Origin: Thermaerobacter marianensis
Lineage (GTDB): Bacteria > Bacillota > Sulfobacillia > DVGY01
NCBI GenBank assembly: GCA_020724425.1
Contig: DYGY01000011.1
Location: forward strand, 1-59,769
Direction of reading: 5' to 3'
Length of the DNA stretch: 59,769 nt
In this document: in pieces, positions 51,946 through 59,769 of the stretch
Layout: the number at the start of each line of letters is the position of its first letter
How positions within the stretch are numbered: position 1 is the stretch's first letter
The notes under the pieces: generated by a model
Told to the model about the DNA's origin: nothing
The model's database searches: none
The model's input: the letters and a program-made list of their open reading frames with translations, nothing else
Translations under genes and position numbers: made by a program

Positions 51946-53014
51946 AGAATCCTTTAATCTTCTCTACAGTTTCCTGGTCTAACCTCTTAATAACCTCTGT
52001 CATTAACTTAACAGCATTCTCATAATCATCTCTGTGAATAAAGCTTACATGACTATGAATATATCTGCTTGGCACACCAATCACTAAAGAAGGAGCACCA
52101 GGACCAATCAAATGCATCCTACCTGCATCTGTACCACCCCTGGCCATGGCATCAAACTGAATTGGAATTCCTACCTCTTCAGCCACATCCACGACAAAGT
52201 CTCTTAGTTTTACATGGGGAACCATACTGGCATCATAGAGAAGAATAACCGGGCCTTTTCCCAATTTGCTCTGAGCCTCTTCAGGCTTCACTCCTGGCAT
52301 ATCACCAGCAATAGCCACTTCAACAGCAAAACCAATATCAGGTTGAATAACCTGGCTGCTGGTTAGAGCTCCTCTTAAACCGACCTCTTCCTGAACAGTA
52401 CCAACACCATAAACAGTATTTGGATGACTTTCTTCTGCCAGACTAGCGATAACATCAACAGCTAAAGCACAACCAACCCTGTTATCAAAGGCCTTGCTAA
52501 GAAGAATCTTCTCATTAGCCATCACTTCAAACTTGCTATCAGGAATTACCGGATCTCCCGGCCTTACCCCCATTTCTTTAGCCTCTTCTTCACTAGAAGC
52601 ACCAATATCAATGAACATCTGGTTATGTTCTACAGGCTTCTTTCTTTCCTCAGAAGAAAGAATGTGAGGCGGCTTGCTACCGATAACACCGGTAAGATCA
52701 CCCTTACGAGTCTTAACCACTACTCGTTGAGCTAACATTACCTGTTCCCACCAGCCTCCAAGAGTCTGGAACTTAAGAAAACCTTCTTTGGTAATCATGG
52801 TTATCATGAAGCCAACCTCATCCATATGACCAGCAATCATGATCTTTGGTCCATGTTCACCTTTTCTGGCAATAAAGCTTCCTAGATTATCCTGAGATAC
52901 CTCTGTAGCATAGGATTCCACATACTTACGCATAACATCACTAACTGCTGATTCCTGACCGGGAACTCCGGGAGCCTCAGTTAAATCTCGCAGTAATTCA
53001 AGAGTACGATCCAC
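51944..53014 (-). CDS. M42 family aminopeptidase
   Basis: Two-metal cytosolic aminopeptidase that forms large tetrahedral particles and trims peptides. The 356 residues carry the metal ligands: His in AGHMDEVGF, Asp in DNRVGCALA, Glu-Glu in VQEEVGLRG, Asp in GGTDAGRMH and the late His in IHSHVSFIH. The GTG start has AGGAGG eight bases upstream. It is probably a single gene. The family also contains endoglucanase-named members by old misannotation. Confidence 0.9.
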   Translation of the reverse strand: MDRTLELLRDLTEAPGVPGQESAVSDVMRKYVESYATEVSQDNLGSFIARKGEHGPKIMIAGHMDEVGFMITMITKEGFLKFQTLGGWWEQVMLAQRVVVKTRKGDLTGVIGSKPPHILSSEERKKPVEHNQMFIDIGASSEEEAKEMGVRPGDPVIPDSKFEVMANEKILLSKAFDNRVGCALAVDVIASLAEESHPNTVYGVGTVQEEVGLRGALTSSQVIQPDIGFAVEVAIAGDMPGVKPEEAQSKLGKGPVILLYDASMVPHVKLRDFVVDVAEEVGIPIQFDAMARGGTDAGRMHLIGPGAPSLVIGVPSRYIHSHVSFIHRDDYENAVKLMTEVIKRLDQETVEKIKGF

Positions 53015-53138
53015 AATGAAAACCTCCTATCCTTCTAGCTATGGTATTATTCTCCTAATACTCTTCCCTTCCTTCCTTTGCATCAAACACTTCTCTAAGA
53101 TACAATAGCAGATAGGTATTTAGGAAAGGATGAGAAAC

Positions 53139-53648
53139 ATGCCAACATATCCATACAAAGATAAAAACCCTAGAATTGCCCATAATGTATTTATGGCAGA
53201 AGGTAGCAGAATCATTGGTGATGTCACCATTTCTGAAGAATCATCAATCTGGTTTAACGCGACCATCAGAGGGGATATAGCAAAAGTATCGATAGGTAGA
53301 AAAACAAACATCCAGGATAACTGTGTCCTCCATGTGGATTATGGCTATCCCCTGACAATAGGAGATTCGGTCACTGTCGGTCATGGAGTGATTCTCCATG
53401 GCTGTACCATAAATGACGGTACCTTAATAGGTATGGGAGCAACAATCCTCAATGGCGCAGTAATTGGGGAAGAATCAATCATTGGTGCAAATGCTCTTGT
53501 CACCGAAGGAAAGGAAATTCCTCCAAGAAGTCTAGTGGTTGGCATACCCGCTAAGGTCATTAGAGAACTTACAGAAGAAGAGATATCTGCCCTATATAAA
53601 TCAGCTGAAGGTTATGCAAAAGAAGCTAAAGAATACTTAGAGGGATAG
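53139..53648 (+). CDS. Gamma-carbonic anhydrase-like protein
   Basis: Left-handed beta-helix protein of 169 residues built of hexapeptide repeats (RIIGDVTISEESSIWFNATI, then TIGDSVTVGHGVILHGCTI). The zinc histidines are in VLHVDYG and VGHGVILHGC, giving the three-His gamma-class site. Relatives include YrdA/PaaY and CaiE; activity is often weak, so carbonic anhydrase or CoA-linked roles remain possible. ATG 53139 has AAAGG nine bases upstream; ATG 53130 is the alternative. Confidence 0.85.
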   Translation: MPTYPYKDKNPRIAHNVFMAEGSRIIGDVTISEESSIWFNATIRGDIAKVSIGRKTNIQDNCVLHVDYGYPLTIGDSVTVGHGVILHGCTINDGTLIGMGATILNGAVIGEESIIGANALVTEGKEIPPRSLVVGIPAKVIRELTEEEISALYKSAEGYAKEAKEYLEG

Positions 53649-53657
53649 GCCAAACGC

Positions 53658-55247
53658 CTATCTCCTCTTTAATCTCTGATAACCCTTTATAAAAATGTCC
53701 CTCATCATAAAAGCCTCTTCCAAACCCATTAACCTTGCTCCGGAAAAATAGAAAGCACCAGCCAAGATAATGTAAACAGTGAGCTGATAAGCCTGACCTA
53801 AGGCTCCCCCATAAACCCAGTTGCCAAATACAACTGCAGAGAAACCTACCCAAACATCGATATATTGTTTTAGCAGCAGCAGCAAGATGGCCATTAAGCT
53901 TGAGAGAATTATCATCTTAACTAGACCTGATAGGACCTCTCTCCCACCAATCGAACCAAGCTTATGCCTTAATAGATAAAGGAGAGTTAAGGCCCCAACT
54001 GTTAAGGCAATGGCTGTTGCCAAAGCTAGACCTCCATGGGCTAAATATCTAACCAGAATAATACTCAATACAATATTTAACGATACTACCCCTATACCCA
54101 CATACATGGGTGTTTTTGTATCCTTTAAAGAGAAGAAAGCTTTAGCTAATAAATCCTTCCATCCCATAGCTAGAAGACCTAAAGCATAAAACCCTAAAGC
54201 AAAAGCTGTCATAGCTGTACTCTCAGGAGTAAAGTTACCTCTTTCAAATAATAACCTAACAATCTCTTCTCGTAAAATAATTAGACCTACCATGGTAGGT
54301 AGAACAATAAAGGCGATAGATTTCATACCCTTACGTAGAGTATACATAAACCGATTCAGATCACCTTCAGCAGCATAATCTGATAAGGTAGGGTACATAA
54401 CCGTAATAATGGCTATGGTAAAGAGTCCATGAGGCAAACCATTAACCCGACTAGCATAATTTAAGGCTGCAATGCTTCCCTCGGTTAGATTGCTAGCAAG
54501 AATTCGATCAACTACCCCACTTAATTGAGTAGCCCCTGTGCCTAAAATAACTGGCACGATTAAGGTTGTAGCCTTCTTAAGACCTGGATGCTGCCAATCA
54601 AGTATTCTCCTGTATTCAAAACCTTCACGCTTCAAAGCAGGCATTTGAATTAAAAACTGAGATGAAATAGCTATCAAGGTTCCTATAGCTAACCCATAAA
54701 CACCATAGGCGGCAGCTGATAAAAACACAATCGTTATAATGATAATGTTATAGGGTATCCCAATCAGCGCTGGAGCAAAAAAATGTTGTTTTGAATGCAA
54801 AAAACCAATTGACCAGTGATTGATACCCATTAGAATAATAGCTGGTAAGAGAATCCTAGTTAAGGATACCGTCAGCTCAAAGTCAGCTCCACTAAATCCC
54901 GGAGCAATAAGCTTTACCAATAGAGGTGTAAAAACCATACCCAGGATAGCTAATATCCCTACAACAAGAAGAATAGCATTAAGAGTGGAATTAGCGAGAA
55001 TTGTAAATGACTCCTCATCCTTCTTCCTGTATTCTGTAAATATGGGTATGAAGATAGTAGTTATGGCTGCTCCCACAATGGCAAAAAGCACTGCAGGAAT
55101 CGCCAAAGCCACATAATAGGCATCCGCTGTTCTTGTAGCACCAAAAGCAGCAGCAATGGACATTTCTCTGCCAAGCCCTAGTATCTTGCTTAAAACACTA
55201 GCAACCATAATAAAGCCGGCAGCTTTAACCATTCTGTTAGTATTCAA
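53658..55247 (-). CDS. murJ: Lipid II flippase MurJ
   Basis: Moves the undecaprenyl-linked peptidoglycan precursor across the membrane. 529 residues with about fourteen helices; AGFIMVASVLSKILGLGREMSIAAAFG opens the protein, with FTEYRKKDEE, HSKQHFFAPA and the Arg/Glu-bearing groove residues typical of MurJ. The start is probably TTG 55247 with GGGAG upstream, though ATG 55232 is possible. It is the last gene of galU-comEB-dusB-murJ. A second paralogue as polysaccharide flippase cannot be excluded. Confidence 0.88.
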   Translation of the reverse strand: MNTNRMVKAAGFIMVASVLSKILGLGREMSIAAAFGATRTADAYYVALAIPAVLFAIVGAAITTIFIPIFTEYRKKDEESFTILANSTLNAILLVVGILAILGMVFTPLLVKLIAPGFSGADFELTVSLTRILLPAIILMGINHWSIGFLHSKQHFFAPALIGIPYNIIIITIVFLSAAAYGVYGLAIGTLIAISSQFLIQMPALKREGFEYRRILDWQHPGLKKATTLIVPVILGTGATQLSGVVDRILASNLTEGSIAALNYASRVNGLPHGLFTIAIITVMYPTLSDYAAEGDLNRFMYTLRKGMKSIAFIVLPTMVGLIILREEIVRLLFERGNFTPESTAMTAFALGFYALGLLAMGWKDLLAKAFFSLKDTKTPMYVGIGVVSLNIVLSIILVRYLAHGGLALATAIALTVGALTLLYLLRHKLGSIGGREVLSGLVKMIILSSLMAILLLLLKQYIDVWVGFSAVVFGNWVYGGALGQAYQLTVYIILAGAFYFSGARLMGLEEAFMMRDIFIKGYQRLKRR

Positions 55248-55268
55248 CTCTCTCCCTCACTATCCACG

Positions 55269-56246
55269 CTATCTAACAGCTAAAAAACCATCTAATAACT
55301 GCTCTAGTCCTTCTCTTGTTTGACATTGATTCATCTCTTTACGTAACTGAGAGGAACCCCTAAGCCCTTTTGTATAATAGGGTAAATGCTGACGCATTTC
55401 CCTTATTGCTCGCTTCTCACCCTTATAAGCAATTAATAGATCAGCATGTCTTTTTATCATCCCTAATTTTTCATCTACAGAGGGTTCAGGTAGCAATTCT
55501 CCTGTCTGCAGATAATGCCAGGTGCGGTGAAAAATCCAGGGGTTCCCCAAGGCTCCCCGGGCAATCATAACACCATCTACACCAGTCTCTTCTAACATCT
55601 GTTCTGCGTCTGTAGGTGCATAAATATCACCATTACCAATAACCGGAATGCTAACCGATTCCTTAACTTTCCCAATTATATCCCAGTCGGCTTTACCCTG
55701 GTACAGCTGAGCCCGTGTTCTACCATGAATTGTAACTGCAGCAACACCGATATCTTCTAGCATCTCGGCTAACTGTGGTGCATTAATATTCTGGTCATCC
55801 CAACCAGCCCTCATTTTTACCGTTACCGGTACATCAACCGCTTTAACCACATCAGCGGCCAAATTCCAAGCCTTTACAGGATCCTTCATCAGAGCTGCCC
55901 CACTACCTGTCTTAACTACTTTGGGCACAGGACAACCCATATTGATATCAACAATATCGGCTCCTACCGCTACAACAGCTCTAGCACCTTCCACTAAAGA
56001 CTCACTATCACCGCCAAAAATCTGGATACTAATAGGATGTTCCTTTTCATCAACAATCAACATATCCTGTGTTTTCTGATTGCCATAATAAATAGCTTTG
56101 GCACTGACAAACTCAGAACAAACCAAACCAGCACCCTGTTCCTTTGCTAATATCCGAAAGGCAATATTAGATATTCCTGCCATAGGAGCCAAGACCAAAG
56201 GATTAGGGATATTCACATCCCCTATCTGTAGTTTCGGTAATTTCAC
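55269..56246 (-). CDS. dusB: tRNA-dihydrouridine synthase (DusB type)
   Basis: FMN enzyme that reduces uridines in the tRNA D-loop. About 325 residues: PLVLAPMAGISNIAFR, QIFGGD, DINMGCPVPKVVKTGSGAALM (catalytic Cys), VKMRAGWDD, TIHGRTRAQLYQGKADW and IPVIGNGDI. The C-terminal helical domain has the RNA-binding tail. GTG 56246 is chosen, having AGGGGG about eight bases upstream; the longer frame would overlap the dCMP deaminase gene. Confidence 0.9.
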   Translation of the reverse strand: MKLPKLQIGDVNIPNPLVLAPMAGISNIAFRILAKEQGAGLVCSEFVSAKAIYYGNQKTQDMLIVDEKEHPISIQIFGGDSESLVEGARAVVAVGADIVDINMGCPVPKVVKTGSGAALMKDPVKAWNLAADVVKAVDVPVTVKMRAGWDDQNINAPQLAEMLEDIGVAAVTIHGRTRAQLYQGKADWDIIGKVKESVSIPVIGNGDIYAPTDAEQMLEETGVDGVMIARGALGNPWIFHRTWHYLQTGELLPEPSVDEKLGMIKRHADLLIAYKGEKRAIREMRQHLPYYTKGLRGSSQLRKEMNQCQTREGLEQLLDGFLAVR

Positions 56247-56289
56247 GTTAATACCCCCTGTCATATCTAATAGTATTTGAAAAAACCTA

Positions 56290-56733
56290 TTAGTCAATGA
56301 CAGGATTTAAAACTCTTAATGTTACATTTGCTTTAGTAAAATACTCTTCCATCTTTTCATGGTGTACTAAAGATGGATATATCTCCTGAACTACCACTTC
56401 CTTAATACCTGAATTAGCAATGATCTTTGCACAGATAAAGCAGGGTGTAGCTGTAACATAAAGAGTAGCTCCCTCTCTTTCGCTCCGATCACTAAAGAGC
56501 ATTATATTCTGTTCAGCATGAACAGTCCTGACACAATGCCCGTTCTCCATTAAATGGCCTTCCTCATTACAATCAGCTATCCCTTTAGGAGCACCATTGT
56601 AGCCAGTCGCTTTGATCTCTCTATCTTTGACAAGAACCGCTCCCACTTTTAGACGATCACAGGTGCCTCTTTGAGCCGTCATTACAGCTATCTGCATAAA
56701 ATATTGATCCCAGCTCGGCCTTTTAATACTCAT
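56290..56733 (-). CDS. dCMP deaminase (ComEB-like)
   Basis: Zinc deaminase that turns dCMP into dUMP for thymidylate synthesis. At 147 residues it is of typical length. The zinc site is H72-A-E74 with C98 and C101 (PCFIC); RLKVGAVLVKDREI and GYNGAPKGI are family hallmarks. ATG shares one base with the galU stop (TAATG), so the genes are coupled. The family includes ComEB, named from a competence operon, though no com genes are here. Confidence 0.9.
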   Translation of the reverse strand: MSIKRPSWDQYFMQIAVMTAQRGTCDRLKVGAVLVKDREIKATGYNGAPKGIADCNEEGHLMENGHCVRTVHAEQNIMLFSDRSEREGATLYVTATPCFICAKIIANSGIKEVVVQEIYPSLVHHEKMEEYFTKANVTLRVLNPVID

Positions 56734-57608
56734 TAAATCCCTCGTTTCACTAAGTCTTTCAGATACTCTGCAAAAGCAGGACCAATATCCGTTCTTTCTA
56801 AGGCAAACTCAACGGTAGCCCTTAAGAATCCCTGCTTATCACCAATATCATGACGGATACCTTCAGGTTCATACCCAAAAATATCCCTTTGTTCTCTTAA
56901 TCTGCGTAAACCATCAGTGAGCTGAATCTCACCACCACGACCAGGCTTTGTGTTCTCTAATATCTCAAAAATATCTGCAGTTAGGATATACCTGCCAATA
57001 ATAGCTAGGTTAGAAGGAGCTTGTGATACGGGTGGTTTTTCTACCAAATCCTTTAACTTATAGGTTCTTGAACTCATAGTTGTATGAATATCAACAATAC
57101 CATACTTATCAGTCTGAGAGGGATCTATTCTTTCCAAAGCAATTACAGGATCACCATAACGTTCATACTCAACAATCATCTGTTTTAGAACAGGTACTTC
57201 CGCTTGGAAAATATCATCACCTAACAAAACACAGAAAGGTTCATTGCCAACATGCTGTTTAGCCTGCAAGACAGCATGCCCTAGACCCAAAGGTTCCTTT
57301 TGCCGAATATAATGGATATTAGCCAAATGGGCAATATCCTGAACCAAATGTAAGAGATCTTCTTTTCCCTCTTTCCCCTCTAGGAGATACTCAAGTTCCA
57401 CAGAACGGTCAAAATAGTTTTCTATAGCTGTCTTATCTTTACCTGTAATGATTAAGATATCATCAATACCAGCTTCAATAGCTTCTTTTACAACATAGTG
57501 AATTGCCGGTGTATCAACAACAGGTAGCATTTCTTTTGGCTGAGATTTTGTTGCCGGCAGAAATCTAGTTCCTAAACCCGCTGCTGGAATAACTGCTTTT
57601 CTAATCAC
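56733..57608 (-). CDS. galU: UTP-glucose-1-phosphate uridylyltransferase
   Basis: Makes UDP-glucose for wall polymers and glycolipids. At 291 residues it is of normal length: KAVIPAAGLGTRFLPATKSQPKEMLPVVD (nucleotide loop), HYVVKEAI, LGLGHAVL, FCVLLGDDIF and VEKPPVSQAPSNLAIIGRYI. The start is GTG 57608 with AAAGGGG about nine bases upstream. It is the first gene of its operon and divergent from ribD. It would use glucose-1-phosphate from the phosphohexomutase at 17-18 kb. Confidence 0.93.
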   Translation of the reverse strand: MIRKAVIPAAGLGTRFLPATKSQPKEMLPVVDTPAIHYVVKEAIEAGIDDILIITGKDKTAIENYFDRSVELEYLLEGKEGKEDLLHLVQDIAHLANIHYIRQKEPLGLGHAVLQAKQHVGNEPFCVLLGDDIFQAEVPVLKQMIVEYERYGDPVIALERIDPSQTDKYGIVDIHTTMSSRTYKLKDLVEKPPVSQAPSNLAIIGRYILTADIFEILENTKPGRGGEIQLTDGLRRLREQRDIFGYEPEGIRHDIGDKQGFLRATVEFALERTDIGPAFAEYLKDLVKRGI

Positions 57609-57747
57609 AAAGATTGCCCCTTTCCTGTCAGAATCCTACAATTCCCTATTCTACCATCATAGGACATATCCTCTTCTTCTCACTCCCTGGCTTCTAACTT
57701 TTCTTAAAAAAAAGTGAATCACATCACATGTTCATTTTTTTGTGATA

Positions 57748-57756
57748 TGATATAAT
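57748..57756 (+). promoter_or_regulatory. Promoter (extended -10) of the riboflavin operon
   Basis: TGATATAAT, a perfect TATAAT (57751-57756) with an extended TGN, about 22 bases before the FMN riboswitch. The -35 (TGTTCA near 57729) is weak. The rest of the 384-base gap between galU and ribD (57609-57992) holds this promoter, the riboswitch and its terminator. Confidence 0.65.
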
Positions 57757-57777
57757 ACAGCTTGGATATCTAATAGA

Positions 57778-57902
57778 TTGCCTTCGGGGCAAGGTGAGGG
57801 AGAAATCCCAAGTCCTTACCGGCGGTAAAGCCCGCGAGCCCATTTGGGCAGGAACTGGTGTAATTCCAGTGCCGACAGTATAGTCTGGATGAGAGAAGGT
57901 AT
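57778..57902 (+). ncRNA. FMN riboswitch (RFN element)
   Basis: The conserved core is all there: TTCGGGGCAAGGTGAGGG (57783-57800), ACCGGCGGTAAAGCCCGCGA, ACTGGTGTAATTCCAGTGCC and GTCTGGATGAGAGAAGG. The closing stem P1 pairs CCTTC (57781-57785) with GAAGG (57895-57899). It binds FMN and lowers expression of the rib genes downstream. Confidence 0.96.
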
Positions 57903-57904
57903 AT

Positions 57905-57970
57905 AATCAGCCTAAGAGCTGATTAATTGGCTATTTCTGTCTTGCCCCCGGAAACTGGGGGCTTCTTTAT
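57905..57970 (+). terminator. FMN riboswitch expression platform and terminator
   Basis: GCCCCC (57944-57949) pairs with GGGGGC (57957-57962), followed by TTCTTTATT: an intrinsic terminator between the aptamer and ribD. A second hairpin AATCAGC/GCTGATT (57905-57911/57918-57924) lies between them and may form or break the antiterminator. This points to control by transcription attenuation. Confidence 0.8.
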
Positions 57971-57992
57971 TCCCCTCAAGGAGGACTAATAG

Positions 57993-59075
57993 ATGCACGA
58001 AAAGTACATGCAACTAGCCCTTGAGCTAGCAGAAAAGGCTAGAGGCAAAACCTCACCCAACCCATTAGTAGGGGCGGTAATAGTAAAGGATGGCCAGATT
58101 ATCGGTCAGGGCTATCATCAAAAAGCCGGGGGTCCCCATGCAGAAGTCTTTGCTCTAAACGAAGCAAAAGAAGAAGCCAAAGGAGCAACCATGTATGTCA
58201 CCTTGGAACCCTGTTCCCATTATGGCCGTACTCCACCCTGCAGCCTAGCCATAGCAAAGGCTGGAATAGAAAAAGTATTTGTAGCAATGACTGACCCTAA
58301 CCCCCTGGTATCAGGACAAGGTATCCAATACCTTAAAGACCAGGGCATAGAAGTACAGACAGGTATACTAGCTAACAAAGCCAGACAACAAAACGAAATA
58401 TTTCTAAAATATATCCAGACTAGAAGACCCTTTGTCCATTTGAAATGGGCTATGACTCTTGATGGCAAGATTGCCAGTGAAACAGGAGACTCTCGCTGGA
58501 TTAGCAATGAACATTCAAGAGCATGGGTTCATAAACTCAGAAGTGAACTAGATGCCATTCTCATAGGCATTAACACGGTCAGACAGGATGATCCTCTGCT
58601 AACTTCCCGGATACCAGGAGGGAGGAATCCCATTCGGATTATCCTTGATACACATGGCAATATCCCCTTGGACAGCAAGATGCTTAACAGCACTGACCAG
58701 GCTAGAACCATCATAGCAGTGGGGCAAAGGGTATCGCAAACCAAACTTAAAGAGATTGACTCTTTAGGTGGAAAGACCCTACAAGTAGCGACCAAAAATG
58801 ATAACCTGGATTTGTCTGATCTTTTAAACCAACTTGGAAAGCTAGAAATAACCAGTGTTCTTGTCGAGGGAGGAACAAAAACTATCACCTCCTTCCTTAA
58901 GGAAGACCTGGCAGATAAAGTATCAGTGTTTATCTCACCAAGAATAATTGGTGGTTCTAGAAGTCCAGTTGCTAACCTGGAATTGCAAAATATGGATGAA
59001 GCTTTAAATCTTATAAACATCACCACAGAACGTTTTAATGATGACATACTAATTACGGGATATCTAAAGGAGTGA
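57993..59075 (+). CDS. ribD: Bifunctional riboflavin deaminase/reductase RibD
   Basis: Second and third steps of riboflavin synthesis. The N-terminal deaminase (about 1-145) has the zinc site H49-A-E51, C74 and C83 (LEPCSHYGRTPPC). The C-terminal reductase (about 146-360) has HLKWAMTLDGKIASETGDSRWIS and VLVEGGTKTITSFL. At 360 residues it is of normal length. GGAGG precedes the ATG by eight bases. First gene after the FMN riboswitch. Confidence 0.95.
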   Translation: MHEKYMQLALELAEKARGKTSPNPLVGAVIVKDGQIIGQGYHQKAGGPHAEVFALNEAKEEAKGATMYVTLEPCSHYGRTPPCSLAIAKAGIEKVFVAMTDPNPLVSGQGIQYLKDQGIEVQTGILANKARQQNEIFLKYIQTRRPFVHLKWAMTLDGKIASETGDSRWISNEHSRAWVHKLRSELDAILIGINTVRQDDPLLTSRIPGGRNPIRIILDTHGNIPLDSKMLNSTDQARTIIAVGQRVSQTKLKEIDSLGGKTLQVATKNDNLDLSDLLNQLGKLEITSVLVEGGTKTITSFLKEDLADKVSVFISPRIIGGSRSPVANLELQNMDEALNLINITTERFNDDILITGYLKE

Positions 59076-59079
59076 GATC

Positions 59080-59706
59080 ATGTTTACCGGGATAATTGAG
59101 GAAATAGGCAAAATTAAAGGGATCTCCAAACAAAATAATAGTATTCGCATGGATATATCCGCAAAAGTAGTCCTAGAAGAAACAAGACTTGGTGACAGCA
59201 TTGCTGTAAACGGTGTTTGCCTAACTGCTGTTAACCTTACCAACAGTGCTTTCTCCGTCGATATAGCTCCGGAAACACTGAGAAAGACTAACCTTGGTAA
59301 ACTGACCATTAGTTCCCGGGTGAATCTAGAAAGAGCCTTGAAAATGGAGCAAAGACTTAATGGCCATTTAGTCATGGGGCATGTGGATGGTATAGCAAGG
59401 ATTTTATCAAAGAAGCAGGATGGTACTGCTATACTAATAGACATCGAACTACCTGCTAAGCTAAGAAGATATGTAATTGAGCATGGTTCAGTTACCGTTG
59501 ATGGTATCTCTTTAACTGTAGCACGTCTAGGCAGTGACCGTTTCACCATATCCTTAATCCCACATACCACTACATTAACAACTATTGCTACTAAGGAAAT
59601 AGGGGATATTGTCAACCTAGAGGTTGATGTGCTAGGAAAATATATAGAACGCCTGTTAACTAACAGTAAGATAGATGAAGACTTCTTGAAAAAACATGGT
59701 TTTTAG
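59080..59706 (+). CDS. ribE: Riboflavin synthase alpha chain
   Basis: Forms riboflavin from two molecules of 6,7-dimethyl-8-ribityllumazine. Two lumazine-binding repeats: MFTGIIEEIGKI with SIAVNGVCLTAV, and NGHLVMGHVDGIARI with GSVTVDGISLTVARLG. The 208 residues are normal. It starts four bases after ribD. ribBA and ribH, the usual next genes, would lie beyond the window; GGGGGTAG at 59738-59745 may be the ribosome site of the next gene, but too little is present to name it. Confidence 0.95.
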   Translation: MFTGIIEEIGKIKGISKQNNSIRMDISAKVVLEETRLGDSIAVNGVCLTAVNLTNSAFSVDIAPETLRKTNLGKLTISSRVNLERALKMEQRLNGHLVMGHVDGIARILSKKQDGTAILIDIELPAKLRRYVIEHGSVTVDGISLTVARLGSDRFTISLIPHTTTLTTIATKEIGDIVNLEVDVLGKYIERLLTNSKIDEDFLKKHGF

Positions 59707-59769
59707 AAGCTTTGAGCCTAGCGGTGATATGTCAAGGGGGTAGTTTTGAAGAATTGGAAAAAATGCTTT

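Noticed and set aside
59738-59769. Start of a following gene, expected to be ribBA
   Set aside because: A GGGGGTAG site and possible TTG starts are visible, but under ten codons are present and they do not show a recognisable RibBA N-terminus.
1-59769. CRISPR arrays, rRNA, tRNA, prophage or complete insertion sequences
   Set aside because: No regularly spaced direct repeats, cloverleaf-like tRNA sequence, rRNA core motif or intact transposase was seen on either strand by reading; a covariance-model scan was not possible.

Overview
The window is a compact, AT-rich bacterial chromosome segment. It most likely comes from an anaerobic, motile, endospore-forming Firmicute of the Clostridia type. 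The signs are strong GGAGG-type ribosome sites with many GTG and TTG starts, a CheX/CheD chemotaxis set under a sigma-D-like promoter, and spore or germination proteins (CotF-like coat proteins, a GerMN lipoprotein, a YaaH-like GH18 protein with stalk domains). Anaerobic ferredoxin and flavin enzymes point the same way (2-oxoacid:ferredoxin oxidoreductase, tungsten-type aldehyde oxidoreductase, Etf with a membrane Fe-S reductase). No rRNA, tRNA, CRISPR array or intact transposon is visible.

Layout. 0.1-1.0 kb: methylthioadenosine phosphorylase. 1.2-10.6 kb: one minus-strand chemotaxis operon, read as Cache-MCP, ParA-like ATPase, cheW, cheA, cheD, cheY, cheR, cheX, MCP; cheB lies apart at 40-41 kb. 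10.6-18.2 kb: thrC-thrB with a CtpA-like protease, an SH3b amidase, a TauE/SafE carrier, a tiny HTH protein and a phosphohexomutase. 18.3-26.5 kb: DUF2225, an unrecognised HTH protein, an SH3b protein, an MFS-ROK kinase-AOR-rhomboid operon and an XRE regulator. 26.6-36.1 kb: an AEC carrier, then etfB-etfA-membrane Fe-S reductase-acyl-CoA dehydrogenase facing korA-korB. 36.3-41.8 kb: a GH18 spore-type hydrolase, a MinD/FlhG-like ATPase with an extra N-terminal domain, lipA, cheB and a nitroreductase. 41.9-50.4 kb: the accessory-looking part. It holds a HAD pseudogene cut by a decayed IS200/IS605-like element, fetAB, an LpdD-like protein, spore coat genes with an unlisted 49-residue ORF, an adenosyltransferase, GDPD, a FabK/nitronate enzyme, a double DUF1540 protein, and a niacin transporter divergent from its repressor niaR with a second inverted copy of the IS-like sequence between them. 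50.4-59.7 kb: GerMN lipoprotein, sirtuin, M42 peptidase, gamma carbonic anhydrase, galU-comEB-dusB-murJ, then an FMN riboswitch with ribD-ribE running off the end.

How the parts fit. The etf/acd/membrane Fe-S operon would link acyl-CoA oxidation or reduction to membrane quinone, and korAB would oxidise 2-oxoacids to feed ferredoxin. The chemotaxis block is complete apart from CheC. The most unusual items are the inverted pair of IS605-like remnants (one truncates a gene, the other has become the leader of niaR), the FlhG-like fusion, the ParA-like gene inside the che operon, a hairpin that would mask the ribosome site of a 57-residue HTH protein, and a small lysine-rich protein gene placed just after a terminator.
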